From Muscardinus avellanarius (Eukaryota; Chordata; Mammalia; Rodentia; Gliridae), in NCBI GenBank assembly GCA_963383645.1, contig OY726563.1, positions 27,374,821-27,438,820 of the forward strand: 64,000 nucleotides of DNA, in the 5' to 3' direction. Position numbers and translations under genes: made by a program. The notes under the pieces are model-generated. The model was not told the DNA's origin. It was given only the letters and a program-made list of their open reading frames with translations, and ran no database searches. This document shows, one piece after another, positions 1-11,475 of the stretch. The stretch's first letter is position 1, and each line of letters starts with the position of its first letter.

Positions 1-164
1 AAAATTAATACTACTGTGAGTATTTCAATTTAAAATTAAAGATGTTAAATAGTACCAAGAAAGGATAAGAATGCATAAAGTTTGCTGTTAAAGTAAGTGT
101 ATAGTGGCTTGTCTGAACATGATTATAAATAAATAAATACATCGTTGAATTGTATATAGAATTT

Positions 165-872
165 AAAACTCTAATACATTGTTGGTGGGATTGTATATTA
201 GTGTAGCCACTTTGGGAAAATAATATGGAGGATCCTCAGAAGAATGGAAATGAATTTACCATGTGATCCAGCAATACCACTTCTGGGTATCTACCCAAAA
301 GAATAGAAACCAAACTGTCAAACTAATGGATGCCATCTATGTTCATAGCTGCACAATTCTCAACTGCCAAACTATGTAACCAGCCAAGATGTCCATCAAC
401 AGATGAATAGATTACTAAAGTATGGGATATGTGCATAATGGAATTTTATTCAGCCATAAAGAAAAACACAATTACATCATTTACAGGGAAATGGATATAA
501 CTGGAGAACATTATGCTAAGTGAGATTAGTCAGTCACAAAAAATAAGAAATTGACTGCTCTCCCTAATATGCAGAAGCTAGTGAGAAAATGAGACATAGG
601 AGGAACTCTAGACAAAGAAGGACATTCCATAGATAAGTAAATAAGGTGACCTAACTGAGGGGAATGGGAAGGGAAAGAGGGAAATTTCCTAATGTACATT
701 CACAAACATGTCAATCACTAAGCCAAACATGAGAAGGAGAGAGGGGGAAGGGAATGGGGTGGAAACTGAGGAAGGGCTGAGTGATGTGTGCATGCATGAC
801 TCTACCATCTTGTACCCCATTAAGATGTATGACTACAATGCCCCGATAAAAAATTTTAAAAATAAACTAAAA
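165..872 (+). mobile_element. L1 LINE, 5'-truncated 3' end
   Basis: This is the end of L1 ORF2 followed by its 3'UTR. The ORF2 part is recognisable from the region encoding the C-terminus (phrases such as tgatccagcaataccacttc and ttcagccataaagaa). The 3'UTR carries a purine-rich tract around 735-760 and ends near an A-rich tail at 845-870. I call this 3'UTR type 'family A'; it recurs at 17898, 29400 and, on the minus strand, at 7385 and 56165. No open ORF2 remains, so the copy is dead. Confidence 0.85.
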
Positions 873-1082
873 CCCATAAAATAATAACTATACAGTATGT
901 AAGTGCAAAATACACAAAATGAAATTTGTGATATTACTAACAAAGAGGGTGCAGTACTTAAGAGTATAGTTTTTATAAGTAAATGAAGTTATCAACTTAC
1001 CACAGCTTGTTATAAAATCCTATATGTAAGTCTCATAGTAATCAGGGGAAAAAACAACAATGGGATATATGCATAGCAGGTT

Positions 1083-1215
1083 TAATAGCCTCATCAAATT
1101 AGTGAGACTCAACAACCTAGTGATAACTCACTTCAAAACAAAAACTAAATAAATAAAAAGGGCTGGGGGTGTAGCTTAGAGGTAGAACACCCCTGGTTTC
1201 AATCTGCAGTACCAT
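1083..1215 (+). mobile_element. B1-dID SINE, 5'-truncated
   Basis: The last third of the B1 half (agtgagactcaacaacctag) is followed by an A-rich linker and a nearly full ID half starting at 1160 (ggctgggggtgtagcttag). The B-box region is degenerate (ctggtttcaatctgcag). Family assignment rests on the order B1 tail, linker, ID. Confidence 0.75.
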
Positions 1216-1244
1216 ATACACACAAAGAATACCCCACAAAACAC

Positions 1245-1281
<37 letters not shown>
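1245..1281. repeat. (GAT)n trinucleotide microsatellite
   Basis: About 12 perfect ATG/GAT units sit about 30 bp after the preceding SINE. The His run that can be read on the minus strand is only a translation of this repeat. Confidence 0.95.
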
Positions 1282-1282
<1 letters not shown>

Positions 1283-1566
1283 ATACAAAGGGAGATAGCA
1301 AGAGAAAAAATAGGAATAAAAACTCTACAGGACAGATAGAAACAGTGATTGAGATGGCGATAGTAACTCTTTTCCTATTAATAATTACTTTAAATGTAAA
1401 AGGAGCAAGCTCACCATCCAAAGATGTAGTCATATGGGTTTTTAAATGCTATGATTGATTATATAATCTTTAAGAAAGGCTAACTTTAGATATAAAGATG
1501 CACATAGGCTAAAATTAAAGGGATGAAAAAAGATATTTCATGCCAACAGGAATAATAAGAATACAA

Positions 1567-1746
1567 AGCTGAGCGTGGTGGCACACATCTGTAACCCCAG
1601 TGTTTAGGAGACTTAGATAGAAGGATCATAGGCTTGAGGCTATTGCACAGGAAGTTAGTGAGACCCTGTTTCAAAATAAATAAATAAAAATGGCTGGGGG
1701 TATAGCTCAGTGGTAGAATACCCTTGTGTTCCATCCCCATCTTTCC
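1567..1746 (+). mobile_element. B1-dID SINE
   Basis: Full dimeric SINE. The B1 half starts gctgagcgtggtggcaca; a (taaa) linker and an ID half (ggctgggggtatagctcag) follow, ending near tccatcccca. The A box of the ID part is well kept. Several substitutions and short deletions in the B1 half mark it as an older copy. Confidence 0.85.
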
Positions 1747-2159
1747 CCTAAAATCCAAAGGGGTTGCTAACGTTACAAGAGATAAAATAGATTTTAAATT
1801 TAAAAATGATCACATAAAACAAGAACATTTTAATAAAAGGGTTAATTGTTTGGGTTGAAATAACAAATCTATCTCTATATATTATATGTACATACTATAT
1901 ATATTATATACATATTAATATGTATATAGTATATATATACAAATAAATAATTTATATTATATAGCAATTAATCTAAATATATGATTAATAGAATTGAGGA
2001 AATAGTAATTCAATAATACTTGGACAGCTTAACATATAACATTAACTAATGAACAGAACAAACATGCAGAATTCCAGTAAGAAGGAAAAAGACTTGACAT
2101 ACACTATAAATTAAAAGAAATAACACAGGGTGTAATCTTAAGAGTATACAGAAACAGAT
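1747..2159. other. AT-rich intergenic DNA
   Basis: No gene or recognisable element. 1872-1975 is a TA-rich run of alternating tatata/atgtat words that could form cruciforms; the rest is A-rich. Confidence 0.5.
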
Positions 2160-2455
2160 TTTTTAAGTCCCACATTGCCCTGATGCTGAAGCCAGATGAA
2201 GACACTACCATAGAAGAAAATTATAGGGCAATACCCCTAATGACTATAGGTACAGAAATCATCAATGGAATAATAGCAAACTTATTACAACAACATACTA
2301 AATTACTATATACCATGACTATGTACGATTTGACCTGAGATGAAAGATAATTTAAAATAAGCAAAATTGATGAATGTAATATACCACATTGTGTGATGAA
2401 TAAAATCACATGGCTATGCTGATATACTGGGAACAATCATTTGACAAAATTCCAT
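2160..2455 (+). mobile_element. Old L1 ORF2 (reverse transcriptase) remnant
   Basis: Very diverged plus-strand ORF2 sequence. It reads like the stretch before the RT core (cctgatgctgaagccagatg, then a region parallel to 'ccatgat...aag...ttcaacat'). It breaks off at about 2455 where the text matches the 'atttgacaaaattc' part of ORF2. Confidence 0.6.
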
Positions 2456-2489
2456 ACCTTTTCATGACAAAATAGTTTCATCATTAAAC

Positions 2490-2900
2490 ATTATAAAAAT
2501 ACAAGCCAAAACTTCAATGAGACACTACCTTACATCTTTATTATTCTGACATTAAAAGAAGGAAATTCTATTTTATGCTACAACATGAATGAAACTTGAA
2601 GACAGATTAAGTGAAATAAATCAGACACCAAAGTATAAATACTCCATGATTCTACTTAAATGATATATCTGATGTAGTCAAAGTCATTAAACTATAAAAT
2701 AAAACAGTGTTGCCATGGGTTGGAGGAAAAGGGAAATCTGGAGTTACTGTTCAATAGGTGCAAAGTTTTGTTAACAGACAAAAAAGGTCTAGAGATCAGC
2801 TGTACATATTGCTTATACTTAACAATAATGTCCTATATATGTAAGAGTTTAAGACACTAGATATCACCTTGTTTGCTTAAAATATTAAAAAACTAGGAAA
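2490..2900 (+). mobile_element. Ancient L1M 3' end
   Basis: Matches the remembered layout of L1M 3' ends: aacatgaatgaaacttgaag, then aagtgaaataaatcagacac, a 'tactccatgattctactt' segment, 'gttgccatgggttggagg', and a decayed tail. It may belong with the ORF2 piece just upstream, with internal loss. Confidence 0.6.
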
Positions 2901-3612
2901 CCAAACTCAGTAATAAATTTATTACTAAAGATGACATGTGCCTTTTATGCCTTCTACCATGAGACTTGTCTGGTTTTATACAAAAAATGTCCTGTTTCTA
3001 CAGAAACAGCTCTTTCTCTGGAAAAGTAATTTTAGCCATTTCCTCACATATCCCAAACAAGTATTCTCTTTAGTTCACTGACACTTCAGTGAAGATGGCA
3101 AATAGATGAATTTCAGCACTTTAAGAAATCAAATGGGTGGAAACACAATTTAAAGTGATACTCACATACTACAATAAAAAACAATGCTAAGGACCATAAC
3201 TTCACCTAAAACCAAGTGTGTGTTTCTGCAGATGTCTAAGGTTTAACACAAGTGTCATTCTCTCCTTTCTCCTGAGGAACCCTTCAAGTTAAGGCAGGAT
3301 CACTGACTATCTTCTTTTCTTCCTGTTTAAAGGACAGGGAAAGATTCAGATGCTCACTCCAGAACAGTGTTGTTCTTCAAATAAAAACCCAAACCAAATC
3401 ACTACAATCAACTTAAAGGGACTATTCTGTGATTTGAAAAAGAATTCTAATAAAAATTTTGCAAATAAGACTTTGCTGAAATCATTAGAGGGTGATAATA
3501 AATTATTAATTTTAATATTTACCATTGAAGCTAGTTCCCCTTCATGATAGTAACAGGATTTGTATTATAATTGGTAAATAGGAGGTAATAAGATTGCTAA
3601 GAAGGGTCCAGT
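2901..3612. other. Unique intergenic DNA
   Basis: No repeat family or gene recognised. A 65-codon open frame at 3350-3547 has no recognisable motif and I treat it as chance. Confidence 0.5.
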
Positions 3613-3812
3613 GTAGCCAGGTATTGTGGTACCTGTCTGTAATCCCAGTATTTGAGAAGCTGAAGCAGGAGGGTTATAGATTCGCAGTCAGTCTCAGCAA
3701 TTGAGTGAGGCTCTCATCAACATAGTGAGATCCTGCTTCAAAACTAAAAGAAATAAAATAGGGCTGGGGGTGTAGTTGAGAGATAGAAAGCCCTCGGGTT
3801 CAATCCCAGTTA
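3613..3812 (+). mobile_element. B1-dID SINE
   Basis: Full-length older copy: B1 half gccaggtattgtggtacctg, linker aaactaaaagaaataaaata, ID half gggctgggggtgtag. The 3' end runs straight into a tetranucleotide/dinucleotide repeat, consistent with microsatellite birth in a SINE tail. Confidence 0.85.
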
Positions 3813-3815
3813 CAT

Positions 3816-3862
<47 letters not shown>
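3811..3862. repeat. (TACA)n(CA)n compound microsatellite
   Basis: About six TACA units followed by about 15 CA units, directly at the 3' end of the SINE. Confidence 0.95.
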
Positions 3863-3864
<2 letters not shown>

Positions 3865-4084
3865 TAAAAGGTATAATAAAACACAGTTTGAATAAAAGAA
3901 TAAAATAAATATAAACCAGTAAAGACAATACCATATAGTAGCAGAAAGTGAAAAAGGGTATTTAAGGGTTATATATTTTCAATGTATTTCACAGAACATG
4001 TGTCAACTCACTTTGGTAGATTCACTTAGGGAAACTGTGCTACAGAGCAATGAATACACATGTGGAATCTTAGCATTTGTAACC

Positions 4085-4250
4085 AGGAGTTCTTATACAA
4101 TTCAACTAATCTTCATATCTTTAGTTCCTGTCGCCACAGAATGGATATTATCAGCTAAACTATCAGCTTGCTGTGAAGATTAGAGATTACTTTCATGTAT
4201 TGGCACACCTGGTGATTTGCATTTGCCTGGCACACACAGAATTGAAAAAG
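4085..4250 (-). mobile_element. Probable MIR SINE
   Basis: Reads as a decayed reverse-complement MIR: 'gccacagaatggatattatc' parallels the 'ctgtaaaatggggataat' part, 'gcttgctgtgaagattag' parallels 'gttgtgaggattaa', and 'ttgcctggcacacaca' parallels the 'gcctggcacatag' segment. Old and diverged. Confidence 0.55.
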
Positions 4251-5757
4251 TATAATTATTCTGTACTGGATGATATTATGATCATAACAATTATGATTTA
4301 TTATTTGTATGAACAGACCTTTGCCATTCACACTCTTTCCTCTCTTCACTATCCGTAGTGCTTCCTGATCATACAAAAGAGACTTCTTTGTTGAAATTCT
4401 AAATGTTACCAACATTTAGTGAAAGACTGTCACCTCTTCTTGGCTTTCTGATCCTGCCTGACTCTGCACTCTCCAATCTGTCTTTATTGACTTCTAGGGG
4501 TAGATAAATTTTTATAGGGTCTGAAGTTTATACACATCTGGTGGACCATCTTAAAAAAGTGGTACAAAGCTTTGAATATGAAATGTATTAAACAGAGAAT
4601 GCTTACTTATAATATGAAAAGAATTTGCAACAAATTTGAAAAAGCTGATATGCGTCTCAAGAAAACAGCAAAGAAAATGTTTTTACAAATTCATTACTTG
4701 AAGCACCTTTTTCCTACTATTTTGGCTGCATATTCTAACCATATTTTTAAGGTAAGGTTTTTCTATTCTTTTCTAGAGACAATAACATGAGAATTCAGGG
4801 CTTTTCTTTTAAATGGTGAGACCTTTTATGGATGGAAAAATATTTTTTAAGCTTTCAACTCATATGGAAATTGCTATTTAAATATTTAGAGTGACAAATT
4901 TGGAAAAACACTTTCATGCTAAATGTAAAATTTCAATGTATTTCCCCCTATATACATGGTGGTCCTAGATACTCTTTAATACAGTGGTACTCATTAACTT
5001 ATTTGCTGTCAATATTTTGTGTGGTAGCATGTGTCCTGTGCGATATTTATTGATGTGAATGTTTTCAATCAAATCAGTAAAAATGTAATTATATTTATAT
5101 ATATTTAATATAACTACTACTCTTCATTAAAGGGCTCATTGGAAAAATACAAGAGCTTGTTCATTACCTCAAATAGAAATTTATCTCTTCCTTCTAATTA
5201 ATTATTAAAATTATTTATGATCTGACTTTTTGTTACTTTTTGTCATGTTTTTATCTAATTTTCCCACTGTTTATATTTACTGTTCTGTTTCCTGTTTTAT
5301 TTGACATTTATTTGATTTTTCTCACTAAATTAAAAATTAAATGACGAAAAGAAGATATATTTTACATATTATAAATCTGAAACCTATTATTTTATACATG
5401 TCTTATAAAGACTTTCCAAAAATATTTTCAAAATGACACACCCCTAGTTCTATTACTCTTTACTTGTATCCCCAACAGGTACATAAAGTTCTCTGATATA
5501 ATTGGAAGAATGCATCTGTATAGAAGGATTCACAAAAATATAGTTACCTTAATAATGCATCAAAGTATATTAATTTACATCTTTTACTGAATCCATGAGC
5601 AAACGAACATTTTCTTAGGTTTCTACACCAGTGCTTAATATTTAAGTTTGATTAGATATTTTCATGGTAAATTTGCCTCAGTAGCTGCCATCATTATAAT
5701 TTTAAAGGTTGTCCATATATCTTACATCGTAAGATGAAATGTCTTTTAATTTTTTTC
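4251..5757. other. Unique AT-rich intergenic DNA
   Basis: No gene, RNA or clear repeat seen. Small open frames here (at 4155-4415 and 4572-4790) lack recognisable domains. Confidence 0.5.
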
Positions 5758-6199
5758 TTTCCTTGGCACATTGCAATTATACATTGTAGTAAGCCTGAAA
5801 GTGATGCAATCATACATGTACACATCACTCAAGTGTTTGCCTCTGCAATCTACCCCACTCCTCCCCTCCTGCCTCCTGGTACACATACTGAGATTGGTAG
5901 AAATATCTTCATATAGGGATATAACATTATTTGCTCTCTTTCTTTCCACAATCCACCCTTTTCCCTCTTTACTTTCCTCCAGGAACCCCATTCCACTATT
6001 CTACTTGTCTTTTTCTCATCATTTATCTGAAATGCCTTTGTTTTCCTATTTTTATCTGTAGCTTCCGCATGAAAGAAAGTATATGGCTCTTCACTTTCTG
6101 AAACTGAATGATTACAGCATATAGTTTAGTTTCACCAATTTTCATGCAAATTAAGTAATATTGTTCTTTGCAGCTGAGTAAAATGTCATTGTGTGTATG

Positions 6200-6276
<77 letters not shown>

Positions 6277-7090
6277 CACACACGCCATTTTTTATCCTTT
6301 CATCTAATGATGAACAATTACGTTGGTTCCATAATATGGCTATTGTGCATGGTGCTGCTATGAACATGAGTAGGCATGTATTAATTAATTATTTTAGAAA
6401 TATACTGAAAAGTGGTATAGTTGGATCATGGGATAGTTACAATCCCATTCTTTTGAGAAATCATGACACTGATATCTAAATTAGTTTCACTCATTCACAA
6501 TCCTACTAACAGTGTATAATAGTTTCTATTTCCCCACATCCTTGAAAGTATTTATTAATGTTTGTATTCATGATGATTGGCATTTTAACTAGACTTAGCA
6601 TTTCAGTGTAGTTTTGATTTGTATATCTCTGATTATTAGTAATATTGAACATTTTTCATGTATTTATTGGCTATTTATATTTTTTCTTTTGAGAAGTGGC
6701 TATTCAGTTTATTGCACATTTTGATTTTAAGTTCTTTTATATATTCGTGATCTTAGTCATCTACAGAGAAATATCTGAACTATTGAAGTCTCTATCTACT
6801 GTTGTTTAATTGTATTAGTTATCCCATCATTTTGTTCATGTATTTTGGATCTCTAGTGTTAGGTATGTATATACTTACAATTGGTTTTTACTCATAGTTC
6901 AGATTTTGATAATTATAAAATATCCATTCAATTTCTATTTTATCTGATGTTAGTATATTCTAGTTCTATTATGTTGTTACTTATGTAGTTTATATTTCCC
7001 ATAATTTTATTTTAATCTATTTATAATTGGACTTTAAAACATGTTTTTCAAATATGGCAGGTACATTTTATTTTTAAGTAGTTTGAAAAT
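5758..7090 (-). mobile_element. L1 LINE, 3' part, minus strand
   Basis: On the minus strand the 3'UTR lies at the left (5758 to about 6150) and continues into ORF2 to the right. Antisense ORF2 phrases include cattttaactagacttagca, gttttgatttgtatatctct and tattgaacatttttcatg. The 6850-7090 portion is much more diverged and may come from an older copy. The 3'UTR is the second ('family B') type, recognisable by a segment parallel to 'gtaccaatgtc...cagtatcctg'. No intact ORF. Confidence 0.75.
6193..6271. repeat. (CA)n(TA)n compound microsatellite inside L1
   Basis: tgtatgtacatacata leads into about 20 CA units and then about 16 TA units. It sits within the antisense L1 ORF2 end and accounts for the Tyr/Ile and Cys/Val runs seen if translated. 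Confidence 0.95.
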
Positions 7091-7146
7091 ATGCCTATGA
7101 ATACAGTAATCTTTTCTTTAATATTATTATTTGAGTGGAATTACAT

Positions 7147-7151
<5 letters not shown>

Positions 7152-7187
<36 letters not shown>

Positions 7188-7204
7188 TGTATGTATGTGT
7201 GTGT
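7152..7204. repeat. (TG)n microsatellite
   Basis: About 16 TG units, then a degenerate tgtatgtatgtgtgtg part, directly bordering the 3' end of a minus-strand SINE. Confidence 0.95.
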
Positions 7205-7384
7205 ACTGAGTGTTGAAAGCAAGGACAATCTACCTCAGAGCTATATCCCCAGCCGTTTTTAAATTATTTTTAACTCTGAAACAGGGTCTTGCTAAGTTTC
7301 AGAGGCTGGCTGCCAACATGTGATCCTCCTATCTCAGCCTCCCATGTACTGAGATTACAGGTGTGCCCCACAATACCTGGCACA
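7205..7384 (-). mobile_element. B1-dID SINE
   Basis: Antisense ID half first (tacctcagagctatatcccc), then 'aaacagggtcttgctaag', the B1 half (tctcagcctcccatgtactg, attacaggtgtgcccc) and the end cctggcac. The adjoining TG repeat is the expanded antisense of its tail. Confidence 0.85.
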
Positions 7385-7640
7385 ATGTTTTATTTTTTAT
7401 TATTATTGGTACATTGCAATCATACATTTTAATGAGATACAAGATGGTAGAAGCATACATGCACACATTACTCATTTATCTCTGCCCCGATTCCAACCCC
7501 ATTGCTTCCCCCATCCCTCCTTCTCATATGCTATTTAGTGATTGATATTTTTTTGAATGTACATCACGTGCATTAAGGTTTTTCCCTCTTTCTCCTTCCT
7601 ATCTCCCTTCATTGGGTCACCTTCTTTACTCATGTTTTAT
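7385..7640 (-). mobile_element. L1 3'UTR, family A, minus strand
   Basis: Antisense of the family A 3'UTR: attggtacattgcaatcata, 'aagatggtagaagcatacat', ccatccctccttctcatatg, 'agtgattgat', 'tgaatgtacatcac'. Severely 5'-truncated (about 250 bp). Confidence 0.8.
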
Positions 7641-8640
7641 TTTTAACCAAGCATTTCTATTACATGATTTTTATTCTGATTTGTGTCATATTTTCATAGT
7701 TCTGAGCTTATCACATACAGTTTTTGGAAGTGAACTTTAGGGAAAATACACCATAGCAACTCCACACACTAATCCCATCAAGGCTTCTTACTCCTGTTCA
7801 TTTCTTTACTGACTTTGCTAGACTAGTTCAATTAATGTTCCTTTTTGCTGTAGTATCTAACCTTCACATGGATATCAGAGGGCCACACTTTGCATATGCA
7901 CAGTTTTTCTGTGACAGTTAAGGATGAGTCTGGTTTTAGCTGAGATTTGATTATACCTTTCCTTAATCTCATTAAATTTATAGTTGGTTAGCCCTATTGT
8001 TATCCCACTAACACAGTAGATCCCACAAACTGCTAGCTGATTAGTGTATTGTTTTCAATAATATTGTTCTCAGGCATAAATTGTTTCTACATTGTTTCTA
8101 GCCCTTGAGATAGTTGGAAGGAATGGAAACTACCACTTGACTACCAAGCCCTCTAGAGTAGCACTTAGCATAGGGTCATGTTGATAATTGGTATTCTCTC
8201 TTCATCTGCTTACTGGCCTAGACCCATCCTATATAGCAAGAGTTGCAGGTGGGAAACTGTATGCAACACAGATGCTGCTATCTCTACAAAATAAGCTTTC
8301 CATAACAAATAAATGTGAAAATTGGATTTACTAATAGTCCCTAGTTACTGAAACCACTCACTCTAAATGGTTGTACAACCTCAGATGCAGGGAAAGATTG
8401 AAACTGCCTCTTGGCCACCAAGCTTGCTGGTAGAGCAATCCTTCAAGGTAAAGCTGTGACAGTATAATTGTAGTAATTAGTTTAAATTTCAGGGCCTCCC
8501 ACAGTTTTTCTCAGTTTCTACAGATTTTGTTTAATAAATTCTTCTTGTGTTCAGTCCTTTAATACATCGCAAGAAAATTTCATTAATTTTGTTAATTGTT
8601 ACCACATTAATGGCCATCTTTCAAGGATACAGTTTTTCTG
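7641..8640. other. Unresolved sequence, possibly an old interspersed repeat
   Basis: No gene. Two similar motifs about 275 bp apart (8115-8165 and 8388-8440; shared words ccaccaagc/ctaccaagc, cttg, gaaact) suggest an old element with an internal repeat, but I cannot name the family. Confidence 0.35.
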
Positions 8641-8830
8641 AAATTTCTTTACCACCATCCTAGAACTTCTGCTCAGTCATACCTGAGTACAACTACATAT
8701 ATTACCCCAGTTTGAAACACCCAGGTGAGCTTAGTCAACTTACATAACTGTTAGAGATAACAAATTATTGTTTTAAACAGTCAATTTTGAGGTAGTTTAT
8801 TTTTCAATGTTAGATAACCAGAACACCTTA
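8641..8830 (+). mobile_element. Possible MaLR/MLT1-type LTR end
   Basis: The stretch cataactgttagagataaca, then aaattattgttttaaacag, 'gaggtagttta' and 'tagataaccagaacacc' resembles the 3' end of MLT1/MST LTRs ('gagataataaat...ttgttttaag...taactaatac'). Diverged; identification is from memory of the pattern only. Confidence 0.35.
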
Positions 8831-10622
8831 CTAGATTTACTTATTTTTATATTGTGCCTATTGTTAGTATTGAATTAGTCAAATCTATAAATCTTTACTA
8901 AGAAAGCAAAAGGAAACCTAATAGTTATTTTGCACACATAAACATATTTGTAAATAGAGCCATGTTCACAGATTTTTGGAAATTACATAAAATATAATAT
9001 CATTACTAAGTTTGTGTGAACATTTCTTCCTAGAATGAAGACAGATGCAAGAAAGACATAATATTATTTAAACAAGACACCCTGAGTTGTATTTGTTATC
9101 AATTGTATGGGAACCAGAAAATTTAAGAATAGCTATTATTCTCTATTAGTCTCATCTCTTTCTCTCTGGCACACATATGAAGAAGGGATGGAGGGAGAGA
9201 GACAGAGAGAGAGGGAGAGGAGAGGGAGGGAGAAATGAGTTCATTTTTGGCATTTCTTCTAGTGAAGGGTGTCACGTATTCCTGCTTCCATATTACATGC
9301 TATAGTTTTCAAGGTCTGCAAACAAAATTTTCTATATAAACTGCCTACTAAATTTAAGGAAGTACATCTAGATTTCAACTGCCTTTAAATATAAACTCCA
9401 TTTCGGCAGAAAAGAACTAATGTATTCAACTTTAATAACATCCTTTACCAACACATTCAAATTACTGAAAATTTCAATATATATATTAGGCATTTAAAAA
9501 AATTATTCAATATTCCTGAAACTAACAATGCTTCTTGAAATTAAAAATTCTACACATATATTTCCTACAAGAAAATCTCTATATTAAGTAAATCAAGAGC
9601 TGGTAATTGTGATATTAATAAGTTCACTAGCAAGGAAAATACTGTTTTTTAAAAGAGTGGAAATTTTAGGTTATTATTTGGAGTATAGTCTCCAGCTTAT
9701 CACTCCTGCTTTTTATTTTATAGCATTACTACTAATAAAAATTATGACTTGGAATATTTTTGATGGGTTAGCAATATCCACATATGAGTAAACTGTAGAA
9801 GTTACTCACTTTAAAAGATGAATAAAATATAACCAAATTACATGATATAGGTGATGGCAAATATAATTATTATCAATAAAATATGACAGTTATTAAAATT
9901 ATGTTTGACCATCCTATGAAGGATCTATTAAACTGAGAAAGAAAAGCTTAATTCAAGGGCTGTCAATGTAAGAACCACTGAACAGGAAGAGAAAATATTA
10001 AAGAAATGACATTCCTGGAATCTCTTTTATGTTACTGTTTTATACTGTTTCACATTAAGTTTTCATGTTTACATCATTAATTATATAAACTAAAATTGTT
10101 AAATTTAAAGGAAAAGTGATGCATTGTACAAAACATATGTATCCAAAAGTGGCATGGAATGTTTTCTGAGGACAGTTTTTAGTGCAGCATTGATTAGAGG
10201 AAAGTTGTCATTGGCTTAGGTAAGAATCATCAACTTTCATAGAGAATCTCTATGATATTGTACTTTTAAAAATGAATATTGCAAGAGTCATAATCCTTCA
10301 GAAATGTCACCTATAGCATAAATTCTCCCAGAAATTATCTGAATAAAGGGAAGTTTTATAGAATAATTTTTGAACTTAATGAATGAATTAAAATTTAAAT
10401 ATTAGTTTCATAATTATACATTTTCCAAAGTAAAAAAATTTATAAAGAAAATGCTGGTTTTTTTCCATTTCAGAATATTTACCAAAAGACCACCCTGCTC
10501 AAATACAAAATTATGTAATACTTCTAAAATTTATAAGAAAACTAGTTTCCAAATTGAAAAACTCAGTCGAACATACATACTTCTTCCTTCACCTTTCAAA
10601 TTTATCATTTAAAAACTTTATT
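8831..10622. other. Unique AT-rich intergenic DNA
   Basis: No gene seen. It contains only a GA-rich tract at 9182-9236 and a possible open frame of 60 codons without features. Confidence 0.5.
9182..9236. repeat. GA-rich low-complexity tract
   Basis: Purine-only run of gagagaga/gggagg words about 55 bp long. Confidence 0.85.
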
Positions 10623-10623
10623 T

Positions 10624-10846
10624 TGGCTGGGCGGGTTTGTGCACGCTTGTAATCCTCACCGTTGGGAGGCGGAGACAGGAGGATCTTGCAGGTGGGAAGC
10701 CAGCCACACTGGCTTCAGAAACCCTGTTTCCAAGTAAAAAAGTATAAAAATATATTTGGGAGTGTAGCCCGTAGAAAGAAGGGTTTCCAGGAACCCCAGT
10801 ACCACCAAAAATAAATCTACAAATAAATAAATAAATAAATAACTTT
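10624..10846 (+). mobile_element. B1-dID SINE, 'short-B1' subfamily, with (AAATA)n tail
   Basis: B1 half ggctgggcgggtttgtgcac; a shortened B1 middle (agccagccacactggcttca); 'aaaccctgtttccaag'; ID half ttgggagtgtagcccg; and the diagnostic end ggtttccaggaaccccag. The tail from 10820 is (aaat)n. This subfamily differs from the other B1-dID copies in the ID B-box region and lacks about 25 bp of the B1 half. Confidence 0.88.
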
Positions 10847-11262
10847 ATTTAGTAAACTGTTGATTATACTCAACAAGAAATGTACAGTGCTATGGTTTAA
10901 ATGCCACCCATTCCTCAATATACATGTCTCAATTAGTTTTATTATTTCTAAGAAGTGATAAATTTAGGAAGTATTTAGACAAAGTGTTGACCTCATGGAA
11001 GGATTAAGGCCTTTATTGAGGTACTGAGCAGTTGGTTAGAGGCAACTGCTGATTTTTTTCTGATTTTTTTCTCTGTACATGTGCTTCCTCACATACACAG
11101 GAAGGCCCCTTGCAAGTTGTCAGTGACACAGTCTTGGACTTTCAAGGCTCTAGAATTATGAGAAACAGATTTATGTTCTTTTTAAGTTACCCAGTCTTAG
11201 ATATTATATAATAGCAGCAGAAAAGGGAATAAGATTCATAACAATCTAAAATAAATATGTAG

Positions 11263-11475
11263 GCCGGGCGTGGTGGCGCACGCTTGTAATCCCCGCGCTT
11301 GGGAGGCGGAGACAGGAAGATCGCCCGGGTTCGAAGCCAGCCGCGCGTGCTGGCTTAGGAGACCCTGTTTCCAAATAAAAATGTAAGAATAGGTCTGGGA
11401 GTGTAGCCCGGAGGTAGAAGGGCTTCCAGGAACCCCGGTGCCACCAAACAAATGAATAAATAAATAAATAAATTT
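11263..11475 (+). mobile_element. B1-dID SINE, 'short-B1' subfamily, well-preserved copy
   Basis: One of the best-preserved copies. It starts ggccgggcgtggtggcgcac and has an intact RNA polymerase III B-box-like ggttcgaagcc segment in the B1 half (11327-11339), the ID half gtctgggagtgtagcccgga, and end cttccaggaaccccggtg. The (aaat)n tail runs to 11475. High CpG retention suggests recent insertion. Confidence 0.92.

Noticed and set aside
1160..1215. tRNA-like sequence with A and B boxes (and similar in every ID half)
   Set aside because: These are the tRNA-derived ID parts of SINEs: no cloverleaf, SINE linker upstream, many copies.
1176..1433. Minus-strand frame with a polyhistidine run
   Set aside because: Translation of the (GAT)n microsatellite and SINE tail.
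6023..6367. 114-codon minus-strand frame with Tyr-Ile and Cys-Val runs
   Set aside because: It is the end of L1 ORF2 plus translated (TA)n(CA)n; not a host gene.
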